This document shows, piece by piece, positions 1 through 5,934 of a stretch of 7,293 nucleotides of DNA. Below the pieces are notes generated by a model. The model worked only from the letters and a program-made list of their open reading frames with translations. It was not told the origin of the DNA and did no database searches. Where the stretch lies: assembly GCA_964452105.1 (NCBI GenBank), contig CAYVLI010000122.1, positions 1 through 7,293 on the forward strand, given 5' to 3'. Position 1 is the stretch's first letter, and the number at the start of each line of letters is the position of its first letter. Origin of the DNA: CAYVLI01 sp964452105 [NCBI: uncultured Nitrospinota bacterium] (lineage in GTDB: Bacteria; JAUXIQ01). The translations under genes were made by a program, and so were the position numbers.

Positions 1-338
1 GTGAAGATGTTGTGCACCATGCAGATGGAGCATGAGGAAAGGGCTTCATACAATTTATCTTCAAGGCCGGATATAACCTCTTCGCAGCCCTCTACAGAGC
101 CTTCCCGTTCGAGGACCCTCAGATGTTCACTGATGCTGGCATGCCTGGGGTCAATAGCAGGAATGACCTTTACATCTACACCGGGATAAAAATCCCCCCC
201 GCGTCCCACCACAACCGTTACTTTGTACCCTGAATCTGTGAGGGCCCTGGCATGTGCGGCCATTACGGCCTGCACGCCGCCTATAGTCGGCGGCCCGCTA
301 TAGTGGACTATTGCTATGTCCGGTTTGCCGGTGAACAA
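1..338 (-). CDS. Family-4 (GT-B) glycosyltransferase, N-terminal part, runs off left edge
   Basis: Reading right to left, 112 codons are visible and the frame is still open at base 1, so the C-terminal part lies outside the window. The product starts L-F-T-G-K-P and continues DIAIVHYSGPP..GGVQAV, then ARALTDSGYKVTVVVGRGG, and ends near MVHNIFT. The opening beta strand, the Gly-Gly-Val loop, the helix and the next strand with a Gly-rich end are the first Rossmann unit of GT4 glycosyltransferases. By family knowledge this enzyme would transfer a sugar from a nucleotide donor; the acceptor cannot be inferred. I chose the TTG at 338 because AGAGG lies 6 nt upstream. An in-frame GTG at 356 lacks a ribosome site, and a stop lies two codons further upstream. 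It is separated from the gene to its right by about 280 nt and a hairpin, so it is probably a separate unit. Confidence 0.82.
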   Translation of the reverse strand, partial: MFTGKPDIAIVHYSGPPTIGGVQAVMAAHARALTDSGYKVTVVVGRGGDFYPGVDVKVIPAIDPRHASISEHLRVLEREGSVEGCEEVISGLEDKLYEALSSCSICMVHNIF

Positions 339-588
339 GGTCTTCCTCTGCTTCACAGGTGGTTATTTCATAGGTCAAACATATTACTTCAAACAGGAAA
401 TATTCCTTATTAATCAGAAATTTCATGAAGATGAAGTTAATGCGCTCCGCTTTTATGGAACAAATATTTAACGCAGGTAGGATTTTACAGGGAATAGCAC
501 GTCCATGTGAAGCATTTTCGCACCATGAAAAGCGCATTTACGCGAATTGCAGGGTGAGATGCTCTCTTCTGCGGCCCTTTATCCTCAT
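339..588. other. Intergenic stretch, no supported gene
   Basis: AT-rich spacer between the 119-residue small protein and the glycosyltransferase. A 79-codon minus-strand reading frame crosses it but runs over the glycosyltransferase start in another frame, has no ribosome site and shows no recognisable protein character. I see no convincing minus-strand promoter, although one may be needed for the glycosyltransferase. Confidence 0.5.
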
Positions 589-614
589 AGCCAGATAAGG
601 TGAATGATCTGGCT
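589..614 (-). terminator. Hairpin just after the five-gene cluster, possible terminator
   Basis: AGCCAGAT (589-596) and ATCTGGCT (607-614) form a perfect 8-bp inverted repeat with a 10-nt loop. It begins 5 nt past the stop codon of the last small protein. On the minus strand no U-run follows the stem, so it is not a textbook Rho-independent terminator. It could instead stabilise the 3' end of the transcript. Confidence 0.45.
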
Positions 615-619
615 GGTTT

Positions 620-979
620 TCAGAACAGTGCGTCCAGGAAGTCCTTGGGGCGCAGGAGTCGACGTTTCCAGTTGTTGATATGGGGAACCGCAAAGGGAAG
701 GATGCGCAGGGAGTAGTAGGGAGGCAGTATGGGGACTCCCAGCATATCCCCCAGGGTTATGAGTATGAATAGGTGCTCCAGGGCGGACTTGTTCCGCGTA
801 ATGTTGCGCATTACGTCGTGCAGGGCGATGCCGTAAAGAAGATCTTTAACGGTTTCTTTGAAGGTTAAATTATCGTCCGGGAGCCGGTCGTCTTTTCCGA
901 GGATTATCTCTTTGACCAGCGCGAAGGTGGTCTTTTGCCCCTTGTTTTTGTTTGGCCCCTCTGCCGGACGTGCGTCCAT
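620..979 (-). CDS. Small protein of unknown function, paralogue of the gene at 3088-3378
   Basis: 119 residues, last gene of the cluster; I do not recognise a named family. Residues 1-38 are polar and charged. From residue 39 it aligns without gaps to the small protein encoded at 3378-3088, with about 50 of 83 positions identical by eye. Shared landmarks are LYG (48-50), HD (54-55), EHLFILIT (68-75), GVPILPPYYSLRILP (81-95) and WKRR (104-107). The central part is hydrophobic with two prolines before a Tyr pair, followed by a basic patch. That could suit a membrane-surface or protein-docking role, but there is no clear full transmembrane helix and no cysteine. The ATG at 979 has AGGAG 11 nt upstream, slightly far. 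It lies 83 nt after the second ATPase, and its twin lies before the first, so a role as partner of the ATPase pair is inferred. Confidence 0.8.
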   Translation of the reverse strand: MDARPAEGPNKNKGQKTTFALVKEIILGKDDRLPDDNLTFKETVKDLLYGIALHDVMRNITRNKSALEHLFILITLGDMLGVPILPPYYSLRILPFAVPHINNWKRRLLRPKDFLDALF

Positions 980-1062
980 AGTAGTGAGTTCTCCTGCAAC
1001 GATGGCATTAGTTTATGGCACAGTGCACCGTACCCCTGTGTCAGGGTTTTATCGGCAATGCG

Positions 1063-2046
1063 TCAACGGGCGAACATGGAGTTGCTTGTTCTGAGGAGCA
1101 TGTCGATGCCTTTCACTTCGGTCTCGTAGAGGGGGACCACACCTCGTACCATGCCGTCGAATTTTTCCCAGATCTCCTTCATGTGTTCTTCTTGCATCTG
1201 TACTCGATTGAGCACGAACTGGGCGGTATCGCCGCCGACGTGTTCCTTTTCTATGAGCCCGTTTACTACCACTCCGCCCACGGGAATTCCGAACTCGTTG
1301 AACCAGTTTATGAACCGAATGATTACTGCTATAGGTAAGCTCTCCGGGAGGGTAACGAAGAAGAAGGCGGTGAGATCCGAATCCGTGAGGAGGTTTTTGG
1401 CCTTTCCCATACGCTCCTGGAACTCCATCAGGTATTCCATCAGGTCGTCTTTTTCTTCTTTCTTTGAGTAGGAAAGGTCTTTGCGAATCTTACTGGCCTC
1501 TTCCCTGCTCTTTAGCATCTTGGTCACCCATAGAGAGTAAACTTTGGACATTCCCAGCAGGCGCCTGGCGTTGGCAGTGGGTGCGGTGTCGAATACATAC
1601 ATCTCGTACTCATCCCTGAACATGATGTCCAGCATGTTCTCGAACATGGCAGACTCTTCGAATGCGGGGTTCATGGTGGCGGACTCTATGAAGTCCTCCG
1701 CCTTGGTGGTGATGTCCGCAAACTTGAGGAACCAGTTTATCTTGTCCCTGATGTCGTTCTGCATCTTGGCGATGGTATCCCGGGTGTCAATTTCGTAAGC
1801 CAGGCAGTTTTCCACGCCCTCTACCGGGGTGGGCTTGCCGAAGACATCTTGAGAGAGGAGGCTGCTCAAACTATGCACCGGGTTGGTAGAAGCGAGGAGC
1901 GTCTTCTTTCCCTGGTTTGCGAACCACGTAGCCGCTGCTCCGGCCATGACCGTCTTGCCCACTCCACCCTTGCCGCCGAAAAATACATACTTCAACCCGG
2001 GATGTTCCTGCATAAAATGTTGCATGCCGATTTCGATTTTACTCAT
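1063..2046 (-). CDS. ArsA/Get3-like ATPase, second of tandem pair, catalytic switch-I Asp replaced by Asn
   Basis: 327 residues, the length of a single-domain ArsA/Get3 (TRC40) ATPase. The deviant Walker A GGKGGVGKT is at 24-32, with signature Lys26 and P-loop Lys31. Switch I reads STNPVHSL (53-60) where the family has STDPAHSL or STDPAHNL, so the catalytic Asp (Asp57 of yeast Get3) is Asn55; the codon is AAC. Switch II/Walker B is canonical, FDTAPT at 152-157, followed by ANARRLLGM. The C-terminal VVVNGL segment and PLYETEVKG (family pattern PLxxxEVxG) are present. Only one cysteine (81) is visible, so neither the arsenite-binding Cys triad of ArsA nor the zinc CxxC of Get3 is present. The ATG at 2046 has GGGAG 7 nt upstream inside the end of the preceding gene, with only 4 nt between genes, implying translational coupling. 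No ArsB or ArsR neighbour is present, so arsenite export is unlikely. Confidence 0.92.
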   Translation of the reverse strand: MSKIEIGMQHFMQEHPGLKYVFFGGKGGVGKTVMAGAAATWFANQGKKTLLASTNPVHSLSSLLSQDVFGKPTPVEGVENCLAYEIDTRDTIAKMQNDIRDKINWFLKFADITTKAEDFIESATMNPAFEESAMFENMLDIMFRDEYEMYVFDTAPTANARRLLGMSKVYSLWVTKMLKSREEASKIRKDLSYSKKEEKDDLMEYLMEFQERMGKAKNLLTDSDLTAFFFVTLPESLPIAVIIRFINWFNEFGIPVGGVVVNGLIEKEHVGGDTAQFVLNRVQMQEEHMKEIWEKFDGMVRGVVPLYETEVKGIDMLLRTSNSMFAR

Positions 2047-2050
2047 AGCT

Positions 2051-3031
2051 TTACTCCCATTCTCCGAACATGGCCTTGGCCATTTTCTCTATCATGGGTA
2101 GCCCGGTAACGTCTCGCTCCATTTCGGGGACACTTGCCAGAACGCCGTCCCCGAAAACATCTTTTATGCGATGCAGGTATCCTTCCTGCATGTCGATGCG
2201 GTTTCTCAGATATCCAGGTATGTTCGAGTTCAGCAGCTCGATGGGGACAACTCGGTTCACCACATACCCGGCCAGGGGAACGTTGAATTTGGCGAAGAGG
2301 TCAGCAGCTTTTTGCGTGTCCAGAATGATCATCTCTTCGGCCACCAGCACGAAGAAGAAGGCCGTGCGCTTCTTATCGGTGAGGATGCCGGAGGACTTGT
2401 TTATCCTGTCCTTGATGTAGTGAAGCTCGTTCAGTATGAGGTCCTCCTCCATCTCCTTCTTACGTGCCATGACGCCTGAAATCTTATCGAACTCGCGCAT
2501 CTGTTCCCTGAGCTCCGTTATTTTATCGATCCAGGCGTCATAGACGGAGGCCATGCTCAGGTAGTAGAGGGCATGTCCCAGGGGGACCAGGTCGTAGATG
2601 TAATAATCATAGTTCTGCTCGACCACTATATCCACCACCTCGTCGAAGATGGCGCTCTCCTCCATTGCCGGTTCTGCGGCGCTGGCCTGGATGTAGCTCT
2701 CTACCTCTTCGGGTATCTCCTGCATGTGATACATGTCTCTGATCTTCTGTCGTATCTCTTCCTGATACTCTTTTATACGTATGTCTGCGTCTATCTCCTG
2801 GGCGTAGAGGTTGGGCATTATCTCTATCGCCCCTTTCCCGAAAATATCTCTTTGAAAGATATCCGTGAGAGAGGCTTGCGGATCCACGGAAAAGACCAGC
2901 ACCCTGTACCCTTGTTTAGCCAGGTAGTATGCCGTGGCTGCAGAGAAGGTGGTCTTTCCCAATCCTCCTTTCCCGCCGAACATTATGTAGCGCCGATCCG
3001 GGTAATCTTCAATCATTCTGGCTAAAGACAT
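2051..3031 (-). CDS. ArsA/Get3-like ATPase, first of tandem pair, aberrant switch II
   Basis: 326 residues, paralogous along its whole length to the gene that follows. Deviant Walker A GGKGGLGKTT starts at residue 19, with Lys21 and Lys26. Switch I SVDPQASLTD (48-57) keeps the catalytic Asp50 but lacks the usual His. Switch II reads YDLVPLGHALYYL (146-158) where the family has FDTAPTGHTLRLL, so Thr-Ala is replaced by Leu-Val while Asp147 and Gly-His remain. The EPAMEESAIFDE block (120-131) and VVNRV near the C-terminus are family landmarks. There is no cysteine at all. Such proteins dimerise around two ATPs and couple hydrolysis to handling a cargo or energising a partner; the cargo here is unknown. 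The ATG at 3031 has GGAG 7 nt upstream. It follows the upstream small gene by 56 nt. CooC, MinD or NifH were considered, but the length and the DxxP-type switches fit ArsA best. Confidence 0.92.
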   Translation of the reverse strand: MSLARMIEDYPDRRYIMFGGKGGLGKTTFSAATAYYLAKQGYRVLVFSVDPQASLTDIFQRDIFGKGAIEIMPNLYAQEIDADIRIKEYQEEIRQKIRDMYHMQEIPEEVESYIQASAAEPAMEESAIFDEVVDIVVEQNYDYYIYDLVPLGHALYYLSMASVYDAWIDKITELREQMREFDKISGVMARKKEMEEDLILNELHYIKDRINKSSGILTDKKRTAFFFVLVAEEMIILDTQKAADLFAKFNVPLAGYVVNRVVPIELLNSNIPGYLRNRIDMQEGYLHRIKDVFGDGVLASVPEMERDVTGLPMIEKMAKAMFGEWE

Positions 3032-3087
3032 TTATTCGCTCCAATAAAGGTTAGAAATTTTGTTGTAGGTCAATGGAAGTTATAATC

Positions 3088-3378
3088 TCAAGCCAGTGTG
3101 TCGGTGAGGTCCTTCTCCCTGAGCATTCTCCTCTTCCAGGTGGATATCTGGGGCACCACATGAGGAAGGATGCGCAGGGAATAGTAAGGCGGCAGAATGG
3201 GTACTCCCAGCAGGTCCCCCATGGTTATGAGGATGAAAAGGTGTTCCATGCTGGACCGGGATTTCATGGCCAGCCTGGTGGTGTCATGAGCGGCCATTCC
3301 GTAAAGGAACTCCCTGACGGTTTTTTTTAAGTTAGCCCACCTTCCCTCTTTTTCTATTTTTGAGAGTGCTTCTTCCAT
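3088..3378 (-). CDS. Small protein of unknown function, paralogue of the gene at 620-979
   Basis: 96 residues from the ATG at 3378, which has GGGG 7 nt upstream. A TTG at 3438 would add 20 residues but has no ribosome site, so I prefer the ATG. Family not recognised. Landmarks shared with the other copy are LYG (25-27), HD (31-32), EHLFILIT (45-52), GVPILPPYYSLRILP (58-72) and WKRR (81-84). Most differences lie in the N-terminal part, which is short and charged here (MEEALSKIEKEGRW). There is no cysteine, signal peptide or clear transmembrane helix; the central hydrophobic block may pack against a membrane or partner. It sits between the thioredoxin-like gene and the first ATPase, giving the mirrored order small protein, ATPase, ATPase, small protein. 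Confidence 0.8.
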   Translation of the reverse strand: MEEALSKIEKEGRWANLKKTVREFLYGMAAHDTTRLAMKSRSSMEHLFILITMGDLLGVPILPPYYSLRILPHVVPQISTWKRRMLREKDLTDTLA

Positions 3379-3477
3379 ATGTTTTCCCCTTTCGATCCTT
3401 CTCCCTGTCGATCCAAAACCATGCGCCTTGTACTTCAACTGGACGCTGTCGCTCTTTTTCAGCTCGATGTTTGAGTA

Positions 3478-3849
3478 TTATTCATCTATCATCTGTGTTT
3501 TCAGGAGGTAGTCCAGCTCCCCTTTGTCCCATCCGGTATATTTGACCCCATTATTTATGATGAACGTCGGATACTTCCTGGTTCGGTGACGCAAGGATTT
3601 AATCACTCCTCCAATGGAGTTGGTGTCTATTACGCGAATCATGATTTTATCTTTATATAAGCTCCCCAATTCCCTGATCCAATCGCACAGTTGTGCATAC
3701 TCTTCTTTTATGTCGTCAGGGTAATCATTGATATTATCGTTATGATACTTTTTCCCCAGGCCAGCCTGGCCGTACATGAATTCACAGTGAGTTCAGTAGG
3801 AAAAAGTCAAAGGCACATAGGCCAGCACATCTATAAATACCTTCTCCAT
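3478..3849 (-). CDS. Thioredoxin-fold selenoprotein with U-T-H-C redox motif (TGA read as selenocysteine)
   Basis: Conventional calling would give 99 residues from an ATG at 3777 that has no ribosome site. In the same frame an ATG at 3849 has GGGAG 8 nt upstream, and the only interruption is the TGA at 3795-3793. Read through as Sec, the product has 123 residues: strand MEKVFIDVLAYVPL, then Sec19-Thr-His-Cys22, a helix region, strand KIMIRVID, KYPTFIINNG with the thioredoxin cis-Pro at 94, and a GWDKGELDYLL C-terminal helix. UxxC replaces the CxxC of thioredoxin-like oxidoreductases, and the 99-residue version would lose the whole active site. The only other cysteine is Cys55. No signal peptide is seen, so it is probably cytoplasmic. 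It is the first gene of the ATPase cluster, so a thiol-redox role linked to the ATPases is inferred. The alternative is a pseudogene with a nonsense mutation, which the intact downstream frame and SECIS-like hairpin argue against. The neighbouring gene at 1063 ends in a genuine TGA, so general TGA reassignment is not the explanation. Confidence 0.8.
3742..3777 (-). promoter_or_regulatory. Candidate bacterial SECIS element
   Basis: The core is 3771-3759: GGCC-AGGCT-GGCC on the minus strand, which can also close one A-T pair to leave a GGC loop. The stem begins 21 nt, and the apical loop about 25 nt, after the TGA. Bacterial SECIS elements are stem-loops within the coding region shortly after the UGA, with a G in the first positions of the apical loop; both conditions hold. 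A lower helix may form between AUGUAC (3777-3772) and GUA-U-CAU (3748-3742) with one bulged U, opposite a one-sided internal loop. SelB would bind here. Confidence 0.6.
3793..3795 (-). other. In-frame TGA proposed as selenocysteine codon 19
   Basis: The codons around it are TCC TAC TGA ACT CAC TGT, giving S-Y-U-T-H-C. Its position three residues before a Cys, immediately after the first beta strand of a thioredoxin fold, is exactly where the nucleophilic residue of CxxC lies. Confidence 0.78.
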
Positions 3850-3857
3850 CTTTTTAT

Positions 3858-3862
3858 CTCCC
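3858..3862 (-). promoter_or_regulatory. Ribosome binding site deciding the upstream start of the selenoprotein
   Basis: GGGAG on the minus strand, 8 nt before the ATG at 3849-3847. The alternative downstream ATG at 3777 is preceded by CACTGTGAATTC and has no such site, so translation most likely begins upstream of the TGA. Confidence 0.7.
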
Positions 3863-3880
3863 GGGACAGAGGAAATTCGG

Positions 3881-3915
3881 AAGATGACGGGGGTGCGTTT
3901 TCGCACCCCCATCTT
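3881..3915 (-). terminator. Strong hairpin between cstA-like gene and selenoprotein cluster
   Basis: GGGGGTGCG (3889-3897) and CGCACCCCC (3902-3910) make a perfect 9-bp GC-rich stem with a 4-nt loop. It is extended by AAGAT/ATCTT (3881-3885 and 3911-3915) across a 3-nt bulge. It lies 20 nt after the CstA stop. On the minus strand it is followed by ATCTTCC rather than a proper U-run, so termination may be partial. No clear promoter is visible between it and the selenoprotein gene, so some read-through from the carrier gene may feed the cluster. Confidence 0.65.
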
Positions 3916-3935
3916 TTGCAAAACACGCTGTTCTA

Positions 3936-5690
3936 TCAGGATCCAGCGCCGCCGGCCAGGCCGGGAGTGGGCGCTTCCCTTGCTCTTTCCCTGTAGCCTC
4001 CGATGGCCTTGGTAGCGTCGGCCACCAGGAAAAGCGCCAAAATGATGAGCACGGCGCCGATTATCCCTGCCACTATGTTCCCGATCATCTTGCCTGGAGC
4101 CATATCAGCGGTGGTGGCGACTGCGTAAAGAAGCCTGTAGGAGGTGTAAACGATAGCCGAGATAGTGGTTATCACCATGAACACCATGGGGATGAAGGCG
4201 AAGGTGGCCTTCTTGTTGGCGGAGATAAGCCAGGTGCAGATGAGGATAAGCGCCAGACCGGCCATCAACTGGTTGGCGGCTCCCGCCAGGACCCACAACC
4301 TCGCAAGAGGGCTCGTCCAGGCCATCACCAGCAGCAGAACAACCGACACCAGAGTGGCGATATGCGGGTTCCTCATTACCGGGATGCGATCGCCGACGAA
4401 CTCGCCCCAGGCCACACGCATGAAACGCAGGCCGAGCTGCATGACCGTGATGGCCAGGATGACGAAGAAGACTCCCCCGAAGGCCACTCCGAATTCAGGG
4501 CTGATGAAGCCCAGCTTGCTCAAGAATGCGCCCATGCCGTGGGCGAACACCGCTCCGGGCCCTTTGGCCAGCAGCGCCTTATACCCTCCGAAACCACCCA
4601 CCGCGGCCACGGCTATGATCAACGAGAGAACGCCCATGATCATCTCCAGGAACATGGAGCCTCCAGCCACGGGAAGCACGTCTGTCTCACGCTCGATCTG
4701 CCTTGAAGTTCCGGTGCTCCCCACCAGGGAATGCCAGCCTGATATGGCCCCGCAGGCGATGGTCACGAACATGACCGGCCAGAGAGCGCCCAATCCGGTC
4801 TTAAAACCCGTATAAGCAGGGAACTGGGCAAAGCTGGGATGCCAGATGAATATTCCGATTATAGTCCCGATCATCCCTATGAAAATGATCCAGAAGGCGA
4901 TGAAGTTTATGGGTTGCGCCCATCGCCAGATGGGCAGAGTCGCCCCGAAGTAGCAGAAGACCAGCACCACGATGGTCCAGATAAAGAGGGACTGGGTCAC
5001 GTCCCCGAACATTATTGGAGACGCCTTCCCTCCCGCCGTTCCACTAACCGATAAGAACATGTTCTGCACCGGGACGCGAGTGCTCAGCCATATCCCTACG
5101 AAGATGACCACAATGGATAATACCGTGGTCTTGATGATATCCACACGCCATCGAGTTATCATCTGTCCCACCAGAATACCCATGAGCGTGAGTATGCCTA
5201 TCGCAAGGGGTACCCTTGGATTGGACATCATCCTTGCAATGATCTGAGCGAAAGCGCCGAACCCCAGCCACAGATAGAAGTAGATGAAGGCGAATAGAAG
5301 CGTACGGGAGCGGGGAGAAATCAGACGGAAGCCCAAACCTGCGAAGGTCTGCCCCTCATTTCTTACTGCGATCATGGTGCTTGCATAATCCTGGACCCAC
5401 CCGAAGAAGCATACTCCAAACAGAAAGTATAGCAGGACAGGCAACCAGCCCCATTGCACCGCAAGTATGGCGCCAACGACGGGGCCCACGGCCATTATGG
5501 ACTTGCTGTGATAACCGAAAAGGATATTCTTGCTGGTGGGATAAAAGTCCACCCCGTCCATATACATCCTGGCGGGAGTGGGTTTGTTTGGATCTGATTG
5601 AATGATATTCCTGTCAACTCTCTTAGCGTAAAGTCTGTAGCCGAGGATTGCTACGACTACGGCAATTACTATAGCCATGACTGAGTTCAT
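3936..5690 (-). CDS. cstA: CstA-family carbon starvation protein (pyruvate/peptide carrier)
   Basis: 584 residues, a polytopic inner-membrane protein with roughly 14-16 hydrophobic segments by eye. The first is at residues 4-21, followed by a cytoplasmic-looking loop. Family landmarks are GYHSKSI (59-65) followed by GPVVGAILAVQWGWLP, then GWVQDYASTM and RNEG, and later SGWHSLVGSTGTSRQIE, matching the CstA pattern SGFHSLxxxGTTxKQ. Family members CstA and BtsT of E. coli are about 700 residues and have been linked to peptide and pyruvate uptake under starvation; shorter versions of this size are common in other bacteria. The substrate here is not decided by sequence. The ATG at 5690 has GGAGGAGGAGG upstream. 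A consensus promoter lies about 210 nt upstream and a hairpin follows the stop, so it can be its own transcription unit. Confidence 0.93.
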   Translation of the reverse strand: MNSVMAIVIAVVVAILGYRLYAKRVDRNIIQSDPNKPTPARMYMDGVDFYPTSKNILFGYHSKSIMAVGPVVGAILAVQWGWLPVLLYFLFGVCFFGWVQDYASTMIAVRNEGQTFAGLGFRLISPRSRTLLFAFIYFYLWLGFGAFAQIIARMMSNPRVPLAIGILTLMGILVGQMITRWRVDIIKTTVLSIVVIFVGIWLSTRVPVQNMFLSVSGTAGGKASPIMFGDVTQSLFIWTIVVLVFCYFGATLPIWRWAQPINFIAFWIIFIGMIGTIIGIFIWHPSFAQFPAYTGFKTGLGALWPVMFVTIACGAISGWHSLVGSTGTSRQIERETDVLPVAGGSMFLEMIMGVLSLIIAVAAVGGFGGYKALLAKGPGAVFAHGMGAFLSKLGFISPEFGVAFGGVFFVILAITVMQLGLRFMRVAWGEFVGDRIPVMRNPHIATLVSVVLLLVMAWTSPLARLWVLAGAANQLMAGLALILICTWLISANKKATFAFIPMVFMVITTISAIVYTSYRLLYAVATTADMAPGKMIGNIVAGIIGAVLIILALFLVADATKAIGGYRERAREAPTPGLAGGAGS

Positions 5691-5898
5691 AATCTAAAGC
5701 CTCCTCCTCCGCAAAAAGAGCTTCAAATGCCTTCCCTCCCCTTAATAAAGGTTTATGTGTTCCCACCCCCCTTCTTATTTTGCTTTGAAATTCAGGTTGG
5801 AGAGCCTTTTCCTTATTAACGTATGTCATCGCTCCGGGAACATATCGGTTCCTTTGCGTTACGGCTGAGAATGTTACATCTGTGAAGACATCGGAATA
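5691..5898 (-). other. Long 5' leader of the cstA-like gene
   Basis: About 208 nt separate the predicted transcription start from the ATG. In the transcript, TTAATAAGG (5819-5811) can pair with CCTTTATTAA (5751-5742) as 9 bp with one bulge, enclosing about 59 nt. Upstream of it, GGAAC/GTTCC (5852-5837) makes a 5-bp hairpin with a 6-nt loop. I recognise no known riboswitch class. A 68-codon frame starting at 5829 overlaps the carrier start in another frame, but its ribosome site is only 2 nt from the ATG, so I do not call it. Confidence 0.4.
5700..5710 (-). promoter_or_regulatory. Extended Shine-Dalgarno site of the cstA-like gene
   Basis: GGAGGAGGAGG on the minus strand, ending 9 nt before the ATG. 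The threefold GGAGG overlap gives several binding registers and supports strong translation and the chosen start. Confidence 0.8.
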
Positions 5899-5904
5899 TG
5901 GGCG

Positions 5905-5934
5905 ATTATAAACAATGTTTCTAAGCAGTGTCAA
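5905..5934 (-). promoter_or_regulatory. Consensus sigma-70 promoter for the cstA-like gene
   Basis: TTGACA (5934-5929) and TATAAT (5910-5905) are both perfect hexamers, separated by 18 nt, one longer than optimal. The sequence upstream of -35 is A/T-rich and could act as an UP element. Transcription would begin near 5898. Confidence 0.8.

Noticed and set aside
298-537. 79-codon minus-strand reading frame
   Set aside because: It overlaps the glycosyltransferase start in another frame, has no ribosome site, and its composition is not protein-like.
2573-3025. 150-codon plus-strand reading frame opposite the first ATPase
   Set aside because: Antisense shadow; the minus strand carries unmistakable ArsA motifs.
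1063-3031. Arsenite-export ArsA pair
   Set aside because: The arsenite-binding cysteines are missing and no arsB, arsD or arsR lies nearby.
3793-3795. TGA as a nonsense mutation making a pseudogene
   Set aside because: The frame, ribosome site and thioredoxin landmarks are intact on both sides, the TGA replaces exactly the redox Cys, and a SECIS-like hairpin follows. It cannot be excluded without genome-wide sel genes.
4165-4815. 216-codon plus-strand reading frame inside cstA
   Set aside because: Antisense shadow of a clear membrane protein; rich in Pro, Thr and Arg without domain signals.
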